A stretch of DNA of 64,000 nucleotides from Martinezella rhizogenes (GTDB lineage: Bacteria; Pseudomonadota; Alphaproteobacteria; Rhizobiales; Rhizobiaceae), in assembly GCA_013322215.1 (NCBI GenBank), contig JAAMEZ010000032.1:1-64000 (forward strand), read 5' to 3'. The notes beneath the pieces were generated by a model that searched no databases, was not told where the DNA came from, and saw only the letters and a program-made list of their open reading frames with translations. Of this stretch, positions 8,645 to 17,147 are shown piece after piece (the stretch's first letter is position 1; each line of letters begins with the position of its first letter). A program made the translations under genes and the position numbers.

Positions 8645-9865
8645 TTACTGCGCGCGCCGATACTTGTTGGCAGCGTCGATGGCCGCCTTCTGCTGATAGT
8701 CCTCGATGCCCTGATAGAAATCCTCAAGCTCGGGATCCTTCAGGCCGGCGCGACGGGAAATGACGTACCAGGTGGCGGCGGCCACCGGATCCTGCTTCGT
8801 ACCGATGGCATTGATATAAAGGTGCGCCAGCTTGTTTTGCGCGACGACATTGCCGCGATAGGCGGCAACCCGCATCCAGTTGAAGCCGTTTTCGAGATCC
8901 TGCGTGCCGCCGGTGCCGTTGATCAGCCAGATGCCCATGTCGAGCTGCGCGGTGTCGAAGCCGGCATTGGCGGCACGCGACAGCCATTCGCGCGCGCGAG
9001 CTTTCTTTTCCGGCGGCAGGTCGGGAAGGTTCAGATAGAGCTGCGACACGGCGTACTGCGCGTCGGCGATGCCCTGCGCGGCGGATTTCTCATAATAAGG
9101 AAGCGCCATCTGCAGGCCCTTAGGACCGGGATTTTCGGCCGTCAGCATCTGGGCTACGTTGAATTCTGCGGAAGGCTGCCCGGCTTCGGCCGCCTTCTTC
9201 ATCCATTCATCGGCCTTCTTCTGGTCGCGGGGCACATCGCGCCCTTCCATCAGGATCAGCGCGTATTTGAACATCGAAGTCGGATCGCCGCCCTCGGCCG
9301 CCTTGCTGTACCAGAAGGCTGCATCCTTGGTGTCGCGCTTGACCCCCAGCCCTTGCGCCATCAGCTCGGCAATCAGGGTCTGCGCGGCCGGATCGCCAAG
9401 CTGCGCCCGCGGCAATGCCCTCTGAAAAGCGGTCAGGTAATAGCCGCGTTGGAAAGCGCCATAGGCATCGTCCACCTTGCCGGTGAAGGGCTTTTCCGGC
9501 GGCAAGTCAGGCAAGTTCGCCCCCATGCGCTCGAAAACGCCGACACCCTGGGACGGCTTGATGTCACTATCGGCTTTCGGCTCGGCGCCCGGCTGGATCT
9601 TTTCGGTCTTGAAGGTGCCGACATCGGCCCCCAGAGGCCGCGTCATCACATTGTCGTTGTGCTGCGGTGCATCCGGCACGGTTGTGTCGTCATCGGACTG
9701 TGCGTTGTCATCAGGTCGCGCACCCTTGTCCACCGGCTGCGAAACACCCGGCAACGACGTATCGCCATTGCCCGATTGCGCTGCAGCCAGCAATGGAAAT
9801 GCCACAAACCCGGCTGCGAGCGCGGCAAGGAAAGATCGATGGCGGAATCGAGGCGTTGACGACAT
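8645..9865 (-). CDS. Exported Sel1-repeat protein
   Basis: 406 residues with a signal peptide (about 1-29, ending L-A-A-A-Q), an acidic, disordered segment (about 30-120), then a run of Sel1-like repeats (about 140-385, for example A-A-E-G-G-D-P-T-S-M-F-K-Y-A-L). Sel1 repeats are helical scaffolds for protein-protein contacts, often in envelope assembly or secretion regulation. It is followed on the same strand by nothing closely linked (193 bases to the monophosphatase) and preceded 9 bases away by the ThiE-like gene, suggesting cotranscription. Specific function unknown. Confidence 0.85.
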   Translation of the reverse strand: MSSTPRFRHRSFLAALAAGFVAFPLLAAAQSGNGDTSLPGVSQPVDKGARPDDNAQSDDDTTVPDAPQHNDNVMTRPLGADVGTFKTEKIQPGAEPKADSDIKPSQGVGVFERMGANLPDLPPEKPFTGKVDDAYGAFQRGYYLTAFQRALPRAQLGDPAAQTLIAELMAQGLGVKRDTKDAAFWYSKAAEGGDPTSMFKYALILMEGRDVPRDQKKADEWMKKAAEAGQPSAEFNVAQMLTAENPGPKGLQMALPYYEKSAAQGIADAQYAVSQLYLNLPDLPPEKKARAREWLSRAANAGFDTAQLDMGIWLINGTGGTQDLENGFNWMRVAAYRGNVVAQNKLAHLYINAIGTKQDPVAAATWYVISRRAGLKDPELEDFYQGIEDYQQKAAIDAANKYRRAQ

Positions 9866-9874
9866 GAATCGCTA

Positions 9875-10552
9875 TCAATCCTCAAACCGTGGCGCTTTTT
9901 CGTCCAGAAGCGCATTCACTTCCGCAACGATCGAAGGGGCTGCCGCAGGATCGGCAAAGACCGCCTTATGCAACGCGACGAACTCGGCACCCGTCAGGGC
10001 CACGTCCAGCGCCGACTTCGGATCGGAGCCACCCATGACGATGCAGGGAATTTCGATCATCGAAGCCCACCATTCGCCGAGCGCCAGGTTTTTCGGATGC
10101 GCCTCCGGCTTGATATCGCCATCGAGCTTGCCGAAGAATATATAGTCTGGCCGCAGCTCGCCGACCTCCAGCGCGCTATGCCTGTCGGCTGCGCTACCGC
10201 CGCCGACGATCAGCTTCGGCACGAATTTTTCCACGGCTTCGGTAAGCTCGGCGATATTGCCGGCAATATGCAACCCGTCGGCCTTGGCGCGGCCCGCCAC
10301 GCGGCTGTCGCCGGCAATGAGCGCCGCTGCACCTGCGGCCTGAATAGCCGGCACCAGCTTTTCCGCATGTTTCTGGAAGGTAGCGTCATCGAGCCCATAT
10401 TGCGGAAGGATCACCGAGGCGACGTCTCCGCCCCTCAAGGCATCGGCAACCGCCTTCGCCCGCTGCTCGATATCGGCAATGTCGGGAACGATGAGAACGA
10501 GGCGGCAACGATCTTCGGGCACGGTCATGCGGGCTTCCATATTTGCGTTCAT
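9875..10552 (-). CDS. ThiE-like thiamine-phosphate-synthase-family protein
   Basis: 225 residues with a TIM-barrel pattern of the thiamine phosphate synthase/TenI family (L-I-A-G-D-S-R-V-A... A-D-G-L-H-I-A-G; P-C-I-V-M-G-G). The phosphate- and thiazole-binding motifs of bona fide ThiE (G-P-x-F-x-T-x-T-K and H-L-G-Q) are not well kept: the equivalent stretches read F-F-G-K-L-D-G-D-I-K and H-I-A-G-N-I. No other thiamine gene and no recognisable TPP riboswitch are adjacent, so another role is possible. Several in-frame Met codons near the start make the N terminus uncertain. Confidence 0.65.
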   Translation of the reverse strand: MNANMEARMTVPEDRCRLVLIVPDIADIEQRAKAVADALRGGDVASVILPQYGLDDATFQKHAEKLVPAIQAAGAAALIAGDSRVAGRAKADGLHIAGNIAELTEAVEKFVPKLIVGGGSAADRHSALEVGELRPDYIFFGKLDGDIKPEAHPKNLALGEWWASMIEIPCIVMGGSDPKSALDVALTGAEFVALHKAVFADPAAAPSIVAEVNALLDEKAPRFED

Positions 10553-10749
10553 TTATCAGGGATGGCGCACCCATTCGATGCTTGTGAGTAAATCCGTTAG
10601 AACTCGCTGACAAGAGGAAACAGACGCCGAGCCGCGTACGGCCCGTCCAAAAGTTGAAAGCTGGCCCCGACGCAACCCTGAAGATGGCATTTACGCTCGA
10701 ACCCAAATAAAGCTGGGGGACTGTCTGATGGCTCGCGAGGAAAAATCCG

Positions 10750-11283
10750 ATGAACCCAATGAAATCAGGGCGCATGATAGCGGCATTGATGATGAGCGTC
10801 GTGCTTTGCACCGTTAACACCGCGGCCTGGGCCGATCCAGATGAAGCATTCGCCGCATATCTGAAAGCTGACTACGCAACAGCTTTCAAACTCTACCATG
10901 ACAGGGCGCTCAATGGCGACGTGGCGGCGCAAGGCATGCTCGGAAGCCTCTATGCTTATGGACGTGGAGTCAAACAGGACGACGCACAGGCGGTCTACTG
11001 GTTTCGGAAGCTGGCAGACCGGGGCATTGCGAAAGGGCAATTCGCCCTTGGGGAAATGTATCTCGCAGGCCGCGGCGTGCCCCAGGATTACACGAGAGCT
11101 GCTGAATTGCTCCGCAGCGCTGCGACGCAAGGTGAGCCGCTTTCTGCTTTTTGGCTCAGCAAGCTATATGAACAGGGACAAGGAGTGCCCAAGGACCCGC
11201 TGCAAGCTGCCTATTGGAAGAAGAAATCCGACGCGAACATGTCCGATTTTTCCAATGTTTTGCCCCCGCAGCTACAAAAATAG
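10750..11283 (+). CDS. Exported Sel1-repeat protein
   Basis: 177 residues: a signal peptide (about 1-28, ending W-A-D) and about three Sel1-like repeats (G-M-L-G-S-L-Y-A-Y-G-R-G-V-K-Q-D-D is a textbook unit). A probable periplasmic adaptor. It is the second Sel1 protein within 2 kb, divergently oriented from the ThiE-like/Sel1 pair across a 197-base spacer that must hold both promoters. Partner unknown. Confidence 0.85.
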   Translation: MNPMKSGRMIAALMMSVVLCTVNTAAWADPDEAFAAYLKADYATAFKLYHDRALNGDVAAQGMLGSLYAYGRGVKQDDAQAVYWFRKLADRGIAKGQFALGEMYLAGRGVPQDYTRAAELLRSAATQGEPLSAFWLSKLYEQGQGVPKDPLQAAYWKKKSDANMSDFSNVLPPQLQK

Positions 11284-11358
11284 GATGTAAAGGGTGCTAG
11301 TTATCATGCAGCGCACAATTAACTTGCCGCCCTTTGGCGTTTGACGTAGCTTTCCGCC

Positions 11359-11619
11359 ATGTCGACCATGGACCCTTTCGCAGCCATCGCGGACCCGAAC
11401 CGGCGTCATCTGCTGGAGGAATTGCGCCGCGCACCCAAGACGGTCAACGAACTGGCGCAGGGCCTGCCGATCAGCCGCCCGGCCGTCTCGCAGCATCTCA
11501 AGGCGCTGCTCGACAGCAACCTCGTTTCCGTCACCAACGAAGGCACGAAGCGCATCTACGCGGTCAACAGCCGCGGCTTTGACAAGCTGAATTTATGGCT
11601 GGATCAGTTCTGGTCCTGA
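11359..11619 (+). CDS. ArsR-type winged-helix transcriptional regulator
   Basis: A compact 86-residue winged helix. The pattern P-F-A-A-I-A-D-P-N-R-R-H-L-L-E-E-L and I-S-R-P-A-V-S-Q-H-L-K-A-L is typical of the ArsR subfamily often linked to START/AHSA1-domain proteins. There are no metal-binding cysteines, so it is not a classical metal sensor. No target gene of the usual kind follows. The next 172 bases up to the convergent YdcH gene contain nothing I can assign. Confidence 0.85.
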   Translation: MSTMDPFAAIADPNRRHLLEELRRAPKTVNELAQGLPISRPAVSQHLKALLDSNLVSVTNEGTKRIYAVNSRGFDKLNLWLDQFWS

Positions 11620-11791
11620 AGACGTTATTTCAGGAAAATTGCGCCAACCTCTACTTTCGACGCTATGACGCTGGCGCATCCGTTTTGACGGAAATGCTCA
11701 TCGATCCTGGCTGGAAAATTGCCTTGAGACCTTTCGATCCGCCTCTCTTGCCCCCAAGATCGATGGCTTTTTGAACTTTGGAAGCGTTGCC

Positions 11792-11965
11792 TCAGTGAAC
11801 GGAGGAACGCAGACGCTGGATTTCGTCCTTGACACGCAGTTTCCTGCGTTTGATGTCGGCTATTTCCGTATCATTGCTAGAGGGAGATGACATTGCCAGA
11901 TGCAGCGCCTCCTCGAGCGCGACATGTTTCTTTTCGAGCGATTCAAGATGAGCTTGAACAGTCAT
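11792..11965 (-). CDS. YdcH/DUF465 tiny coiled-coil protein
   Basis: A 57-residue ORF too short for most gene finders. The product begins M-T-V-Q-A-H-L-E-S-L-E-K-K-H and ends R-L-R-S-S-V-H, a helical hairpin matching the DUF465/YdcH pattern (K-x-x-K-L-R-V-K-D-E-I). A strong AGGAAGG ribosome-binding site precedes ATG 11965. It is divergent from a second YdcH gene at 12197. Function of the family is unknown. Confidence 0.8.
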   Translation of the reverse strand: MTVQAHLESLEKKHVALEEALHLAMSSPSSNDTEIADIKRRKLRVKDEIQRLRSSVH

Positions 11966-12196
11966 ATGACCCTTCCTTCCTCTTTAAGGGCCCTGACCAT
12001 CCATTCGCCAAGGCCCTAGGTGTCAACCCTCCCACTGTGCCATAATATCCGGCCGTTGTCGAAGGCGAAAACGTGGCCTATAGGCGGCAAATTCGTGATG
12101 AAGGATAACTTCCCGTTACCGTCATTTGGTGATAGGAGCTTGCGGGATTCAGGAGGCGGAACGAATACGATTCCGCGATATGCTGGGGAAATGAAC

Positions 12197-12400
12197 ATGG
12201 CCGATCAGGAACAGGCGGAAATCAGGCTGATCGTGGCGCGGCTGCGCCAGGAACACGAGGATTATGATGCCGCAATCAATGCCATGATCCAGACGGGCTG
12301 CGACGCCCTCCGTATCCAGCGCATGAAGAAGAAGAAGCTCGTCATCAAGGACAAGCTGACCAAGCTGGAAGATCAGATCATCCCCGATATCATAGCCTGA
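12197..12400 (+). CDS. YdcH/DUF465 tiny coiled-coil protein
   Basis: 67 residues, almost entirely helical and charged, with the DUF465 core R-M-K-K-K-K-L-V-I-K-D-K-L. I chose ATG 12197 rather than 12191 because the GGGGA ribosome-binding sequence is correctly spaced (8 bases) only for the former; the open frame extends farther upstream but without homology. It ends 16 bases before purE and may be cotranscribed with purEK. Confidence 0.8.
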   Translation: MADQEQAEIRLIVARLRQEHEDYDAAINAMIQTGCDALRIQRMKKKKLVIKDKLTKLEDQIIPDIIA

Positions 12401-12416
12401 GGAGTACAAAGCAACG

Positions 12417-12914
12417 ATGATGACCGAAAGACCGCCTGTCGCCATCATCATGGGAAGCCAGTCCGACTGGGAAACCATGAAGAATGCCGCGGACACCTTG
12501 GAAGCGCTGGAAATCACCTATGATGCGCGCATCATTTCCGCTCATCGTACGCCGGACAGGCTGGTGAACTTCGCCAAGGGCGCGAGGGACGAGGGCTTCA
12601 AGGTCATCATCGCCGGCGCCGGCGGCGCGGCACACCTGCCGGGCATGGCAGCGTCCATGACGCCGCTGCCGGTCTTCGGCGTGCCAGTGCAATCCCGCGC
12701 GCTCTCCGGGCAGGACAGTCTTCTCTCGATCGTGCAGATGCCGGCCGGCATTCCTGTCGGCACGCTCGCGATCGGCAAGGCCGGCGCGGTCAATGCCGCC
12801 CTTCTTGCCGCTGCCGTCCTCGCCCTCGGCGACGAAGAGATCGCCGACCGGCTCGACGAATGGCGAGCGCGCCAGAGCGCGGCGGTCGCCGAATATCCAA
12901 TGGACGACCTATGA
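12417..12914 (+). CDS. purE: N5-carboxyaminoimidazole ribonucleotide mutase
   Basis: 165 residues, class I PurE. It converts N5-CAIR to CAIR in de novo purine synthesis. Conserved loops are present: G-S-Q-S-D-W (about 12-17), S-A-H-R-T-P (about 42-47, catalytic His) and G-A-G-G-A-A-H-L-P-G-M (about 69-79). The stop overlaps the start of purK (ATGA), indicating translational coupling. PurE and PurK act in sequence. Confidence 0.97.
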   Translation: MMTERPPVAIIMGSQSDWETMKNAADTLEALEITYDARIISAHRTPDRLVNFAKGARDEGFKVIIAGAGGAAHLPGMAASMTPLPVFGVPVQSRALSGQDSLLSIVQMPAGIPVGTLAIGKAGAVNAALLAAAVLALGDEEIADRLDEWRARQSAAVAEYPMDDL

Positions 12915-13969
12915 ACGTGAAGACGATCGGCATTATCGGCGGCGGCCAGCTCGGCCGCATGCTGGCCATGGCGGCTGCACGCCTGAATTTCCGCACCATC
13001 ATCCTCGAACCGCAGGCCGATTGCCCGGCCGCCCATGTCGCCAACGCGCAGATTGCCGCTGCCTATGACGATGCGGCCGCGCTTGCCGAACTGGCGAAGC
13101 GCTGCGATGTCGTGACCTATGAATTCGAAAACGTCCCCGTGACCGCCGCCGAGGATCTTGCCTTGCAGGTAACGGTCTATCCGCCGCCCAAGGCACTTGA
13201 GATGGCGCAGGACCGGCTGACCGAAAAGAGCTTCATCAATGGCTGCGGCATTCCGACGGCCCGCTTCCATGCCGTCGACAGCCAGGCCGATCTCGAAAAG
13301 GCGCTTGCCGATTTCGGTGGGCAAGGCGTGCTGAAGACCCGCCGTCTCGGCTATGACGGCAAGGGACAGCGCGTCTATCGCTCCGTCGCCGACAGCGCCG
13401 AAGGCGGCTATGCAGCCTTGGGCAACGTGCCCCTTATTCTCGAAAGCTTCGTATCCTTCGAGCGCGAAATCTCGATCATCGCTGCTCGCGGAAGCGACGG
13501 AAAAGTCGCCTGCTACGATCCGGCGGAGAACGTCCATCGCAACGGCATTCTTCACACATCGACACTGCCGGCGAGCATTTCGGAAGAGACGGCCGCGGCT
13601 GCCCGCGAGGCTGCGGAGAAGATACTGACGGCGCTCGGCTATGTCGGTGTCATCGGCATCGAGTTCTTCGTACTGGCCGATGGCAGCCTGATTGCCAATG
13701 AAATGGCGCCGCGCGTCCACAATTCCGGTCACTGGACGGAGGCTGCCTGCGTCATCTCGCAATTCGAGCAGCATATCCGCGCCGTCGCCGGCCTGCCGCT
13801 CGGAAATCCTGATCGCCATTCGGACTGCGTCATGACGAATCTGATCGGCGACGACATCCTGGCGCTGCCGGGATGGCTGCGGCTTGACGACACGCTGGTG
13901 CATCTTTACGGCAAGACAGAAGCACGGCCGGGCCGCAAGATGGGCCATGTCACACAGCTTCTCCGCTAA
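12911..13969 (+). CDS. purK: N5-carboxyaminoimidazole ribonucleotide synthase
   Basis: 352 residues, ATP-grasp. It carboxylates AIR to N5-CAIR using ATP and bicarbonate and feeds PurE. The N-terminal G-I-I-G-G-G-Q-L-G-R-M loop, the ATP-grasp L-K-T-R-R-L-G-Y-D-G-K-G-Q segment and the C-terminal N-E-M-A-P-R-V-H-N-S-G-H-W-T motif are all intact. Start at 12911 overlaps the purE stop by 4 bases; an upstream in-frame start at 12860 inside purE is unlikely. A terminator follows at 14041. Confidence 0.97.
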   Translation: MNVKTIGIIGGGQLGRMLAMAAARLNFRTIILEPQADCPAAHVANAQIAAAYDDAAALAELAKRCDVVTYEFENVPVTAAEDLALQVTVYPPPKALEMAQDRLTEKSFINGCGIPTARFHAVDSQADLEKALADFGGQGVLKTRRLGYDGKGQRVYRSVADSAEGGYAALGNVPLILESFVSFEREISIIAARGSDGKVACYDPAENVHRNGILHTSTLPASISEETAAAAREAAEKILTALGYVGVIGIEFFVLADGSLIANEMAPRVHNSGHWTEAACVISQFEQHIRAVAGLPLGNPDRHSDCVMTNLIGDDILALPGWLRLDDTLVHLYGKTEARPGRKMGHVTQLLR

Positions 13970-14040
13970 GAGGAGCGGGAAAAAGCCCTGACATGGTTGA
14001 CAGCGCACGGTCGACAGGGTATTTGCTCCCCACCCTAAAG

Positions 14041-14064
14041 AGCGCGCCCTGAGCGCGCTTTTGA
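14041..14064 (+). terminator. Terminator of the purEK operon
   Basis: A 7-bp stem AGCGCGC/GCGCGCT with a 5-base loop is followed by TTTTGATTGTT. It lies 71 bases after purK and before rpmJ. Confidence 0.8.
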
Positions 14065-14120
14065 TTGTTAAAGACCCGGGCGAATGTGACATTCCCCCTC
14101 AGAGATCGCGGATCAGAAAA

Positions 14121-14246
14121 ATGAAGATCAAGAATTCGCTCAAGTCGCTCAAGGCGCGCCACCGTGACAACCGTCTCGTCCGCCGCAAGGGCCGCATCTA
14201 CATCATCAACAAGCTGAACCCGCGCTACAAGGCTCGTCAGGGCTGA
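14121..14246 (+). CDS. rpmJ: Large ribosomal subunit protein bL36
   Basis: 41 residues, M-K-I-K-N-S-L-K-S-L-K-A-R-H-R-D-N-R. No cysteines, so it is the zinc-free (YkgO-like) form of L36. A strongly basic 50S protein. The open frame begins at 14061, but the conserved protein starts at ATG 14121. It is a single gene with its own upstream region after the purK terminator. Confidence 0.95.
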   Translation: MKIKNSLKSLKARHRDNRLVRRKGRIYIINKLNPRYKARQG

Positions 14247-14336
14247 TATAGCGCGCGGCTCAGGTCCTATGGATCGGGCCTCAGTTTTAGTTGATCGCAT
14301 CAAATTTGTTTTGATCTTCGACATTGGCGGGCTACT

Positions 14337-14966
14337 ATGCCCGCCATGCGCGTTTTTGCTTTGACATATTTTGCCCTGCCGATTCTGCTTGCTCTGACTG
14401 CCTCTGCACCCCATGCGGCGCTGGCTGATGAACCGAACCCTGTGGAAAAGCAGAATCCCGGCGATTCCTCCGGCACCCTGTCGCCCAAGCAGCAGCTCGA
14501 CAATCTGTTCACAGCGCTGAAGCGGCAACGCGATCCCGATCAGGCAAGCTTGATTGCGGACCAGATCAATGCCGAGCTCGGCGATTCCGGCAGCGCTACC
14601 ATCAATCTCCTGATGCAATGGGCCGATAAGGCCATTCAGGACAAGCGCAATGGCGCTGCCATGGACTATCTCGATCAGGTGATCTCGCTGAAGCCCGATT
14701 ATGTCGAAGGCTGGAACCGGCGCGCCACACTCAATTTTGCGATCGGCGACTATCGCAAGTCGATGGAAGACATCAATCAGGTCCTGCGCATCGAGCCGCG
14801 CCATTTCGGCGCGCTGGCCGGTATGGCGGCGATCCTGAGCGAAGGCGGCAACGACGCACAGGCTCTCAGGGTCTGGGACCGCTTTCTGGAAGTCTACCCG
14901 GCGAATCGATCGGCCCAGGAAGAAGCGAATAAGCTTTCGGAAAAACTTGCCGGCAGCCGCACCTGA
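14337..14966 (+). CDS. Exported tetratricopeptide-repeat protein
   Basis: 209 residues with a signal peptide (about 4-31, ending A-A-L-A-D) and about three TPR units (for example Y-V-E-G-W-N-R-R-A-T-L-N-F-A-I-G-D-Y-R-K-S). It resembles rhizobial periplasmic TPR proteins of unknown role. ATG 14337 or the second Met three residues later could be the start. It is 100 bases upstream of the hydrolase on the same strand; the two may or may not share a transcript. Confidence 0.8.
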   Translation: MPAMRVFALTYFALPILLALTASAPHAALADEPNPVEKQNPGDSSGTLSPKQQLDNLFTALKRQRDPDQASLIADQINAELGDSGSATINLLMQWADKAIQDKRNGAAMDYLDQVISLKPDYVEGWNRRATLNFAIGDYRKSMEDINQVLRIEPRHFGALAGMAAILSEGGNDAQALRVWDRFLEVYPANRSAQEEANKLSEKLAGSRT

Positions 14967-15066
14967 TTTTATGCCGCAGTCTTCCCCGCGGAAATCGCAT
15001 TCGAAGGGATGAAAAGCCGCAATATCGCGCTAGATTAGCGTCTTAAGATATTTAATCCGTGCCGCA

Positions 15067-16116
15067 ATGATCGATTCTCTGTTCGCCGTCATCATTCTCC
15101 TTGTCGTTCTCGCCGCAGGTTTTTCCGCCTACAAGACTCATGCCATCGAACAGGCCTATCCCAATGTTGGCGAGCTTACCGACATCGGCGGCTATCGCCT
15201 CAACGCTGTGCATCTGCCGCGCCCCACGACCGCGGACCTACCTGCGCTGGTTTTCATCCATGGTGCCAGCGGCAATCTGCGCGATCAGCTCGCAGCCTTC
15301 GCAGCGCCTTTAAGCGGCCGCGCCGAAATGCTGTTCGTCGATCGTCCCGGTCACGGCTATTCCGAACGTGGCTCTGCCGAAAATGCCCTGCCCTCCGGTC
15401 AGGCCGACGCGATCGCACGACTGATGGACAAGCGTGGCATCAAGAGCGCCATCATCATCGGCCACTCCTTCGGCGGCGCGATAGCCGCCGCCTTCGGCAT
15501 GCGCCATCCCGAGAAGACCAAGGGCCTGCTTTTCCTTGCTCCGGCGACTCACCCCTGGCCCGGCGGCGTCGACTGGTACTATACGCTCGCCGCCATGCCG
15601 GTCTTCGGCTGGCTCTTCACCCAGCTCTTCGTCATCCCGCTCGGCTTGCGCCGGGTCGAGACCGGCACGCTCAGCATCTTCCGCCCGAATGCGCGACCGG
15701 CCGACTATATCATGAAGACAGCACCGGAACTGGTGCTGCGGCCGCAGACTTTCCGCAACAACGCGATCGATGTGGTCAATCTCTTTGCCTATGTCTCCGC
15801 CCATGCACCGCGCTACAGCGAGATCAAGGCACCCACCGTCATCATCACCGGCGACAGCGACGAGGTCGTGCTGGAGGAATTGCATTCACGCGGGCTTGCG
15901 CGGGATATTGCAGACGCAGAACTCGTCACCATCCGCAATCTCGGCCACAAGCCGGATTATGTGACGACGGATGTGGCGATCGCCGCCATGGAGCGGCTGG
16001 CAGGCCAGCCGCGTGACCTTTATGAGTTGGCTGCGCAGGCCGAAATCCGCATCGCCAGGCCGGCGGAAGACCCTGCCGAAACCAAGGCCGTCATTCAGGC
16101 TGTCACGACATCGTAG
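15067..16116 (+). CDS. Membrane-anchored alpha/beta hydrolase
   Basis: 349 residues. One N-terminal transmembrane helix (about 2-22) is followed by an alpha/beta-hydrolase fold: oxyanion region F-I-H-G-A-S-G-N (about 62-69), nucleophile elbow G-H-S-F-G-G (about 133-138), acid in G-D-S-D-E-V and catalytic His in L-G-H-K-P-D-Y near the C terminus. All triad residues appear intact, so it should be active, but the substrate cannot be read from sequence. Its 3' end overlaps the convergent LysR gene by 22 bases. Confidence 0.85.
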   Translation: MIDSLFAVIILLVVLAAGFSAYKTHAIEQAYPNVGELTDIGGYRLNAVHLPRPTTADLPALVFIHGASGNLRDQLAAFAAPLSGRAEMLFVDRPGHGYSERGSAENALPSGQADAIARLMDKRGIKSAIIIGHSFGGAIAAAFGMRHPEKTKGLLFLAPATHPWPGGVDWYYTLAAMPVFGWLFTQLFVIPLGLRRVETGTLSIFRPNARPADYIMKTAPELVLRPQTFRNNAIDVVNLFAYVSAHAPRYSEIKAPTVIITGDSDEVVLEELHSRGLARDIADAELVTIRNLGHKPDYVTTDVAIAAMERLAGQPRDLYELAAQAEIRIARPAEDPAETKAVIQAVTTS

Positions 16117-17036
16117 TCAGGCACATCCTCGAAGACCCGACTCTGCGGCACAGCCTCGATCGTCTGTTGCACCGCCTGCAGCATGATCGAAGCCAAGCGC
16201 TCCGTCGCCGGGCTTGCCACCGCCTCGGCACGATGCAGCACGAGATCGAGCTTCGGCAAAGCCGGCAGACCGGCATCGCCCGACGTCAATTGCCGTACCT
16301 TTGGCGGTAGGCCGAGCGGCGTTCGCAGCGCCAGGCCGAGGCCAGCGGCCGTCGCCGCCCAAAGCCCTCCGAGACTCGGGCTGACAAAAGATATCCGCCA
16401 GCCGATGCCAGCGCGATCGAGCGTTTTCGTGGCGATGTTGCGCAGCAGACATGGTGCCTCCAGCGAGGCAAGCGGCATGATCTCTCCGCCATCGGCGTGC
16501 CATTGCACCGCGCCATTCGCCGGACCGACCCAGCAGAGCGGCACTTCGGCGATACGGTCCGTATGTTCAGTGCGAAAGCCGTCGCTCCAGGCAAGCACAA
16601 GATCGAGTTTGCCTGACGTCACCCGCTCCACAAGCTCCACATTGCGCACCACGCGCGCCTCGATACGCACCTTGGGATGCGCGCGGGCGAAGCGGCCCAA
16701 TACTTCCGGCAGCAGCGTTTCGCCGAAATCTTCCTGCAAGCCGAGCCGCACCCAACCTTCCAGCTCAGTCCCATGCAGCGCCGTGGCCGCCTCGTCGTTG
16801 AGGTCCAGCAGCCGCCTGGCATAGCCAAGCATCGTCTCGCCGGCCTCCGTCAGTGCCAGCCCCCGCCCCGCCTTGCGGAAAATCGGCGTACCCGCCTGCT
16901 CCTCAAGCTTCTTCAGCTGGGCGCTGATAGCAGAAGTAGAACGCCCGAGCCTGTCGGCCGCCTTGGCATAGCTGCCAAGATCCATGCCGGTGACGAAGCT
17001 GCGCAGCACATCGAGATCGAAGATGACCTTTCGCAT
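16095..17036 (-). CDS. LysR-family transcriptional regulator
   Basis: 313 residues: a winged helix-turn-helix at about 5-65 (L-R-S-F-V-T-G-M-D-L-G-S-Y-A-K-A-A... S-T-S-A-I-S-A-Q-L-K-K-L-E) and a substrate-binding domain at about 90-290. It is divergently transcribed from the tautomerase-cupin-DUF4865 genes, with a clean inverted repeat between them, so it very probably controls that operon and itself. Effector unknown. Its 3' end overlaps the hydrolase gene. Confidence 0.9.
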   Translation of the reverse strand: MRKVIFDLDVLRSFVTGMDLGSYAKAADRLGRSTSAISAQLKKLEEQAGTPIFRKAGRGLALTEAGETMLGYARRLLDLNDEAATALHGTELEGWVRLGLQEDFGETLLPEVLGRFARAHPKVRIEARVVRNVELVERVTSGKLDLVLAWSDGFRTEHTDRIAEVPLCWVGPANGAVQWHADGGEIMPLASLEAPCLLRNIATKTLDRAGIGWRISFVSPSLGGLWAATAAGLGLALRTPLGLPPKVRQLTSGDAGLPALPKLDLVLHRAEAVASPATERLASIMLQAVQQTIEAVPQSRVFEDVPDYDVVTA

Positions 17037-17066
17037 GGATAACAGTCCATATTTTTGGGATTATTT

Positions 17067-17092
17067 ATCCTGAATTATCTGATTTTCAGGAT
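17067..17092. promoter_or_regulatory. Candidate LysR operator
   Basis: A perfect 8-bp inverted repeat ATCCTGAA and TTCAGGAT separated by 10 bases sits between the divergent LysR (start 17036) and tautomerase (start 17148) genes. Spacing and position fit a LysR-type dimer site. Binding is inferred from layout only. Confidence 0.55.
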
Positions 17093-17147
17093 GATTATCT
17101 GCTGGCATTCTATGATCGTCAAGAGACACGGAAACAGGAGCAATCCC

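Noticed and set aside
10553..10749. Possible TPP riboswitch upstream of the ThiE-like gene
   Set aside because: I could not find the conserved CUGAGA and ACCUGA core elements in the right order on the minus strand.
12542..14092. 516-aa open frame on the minus strand
   Set aside because: Antisense of purE and purK, both certain.
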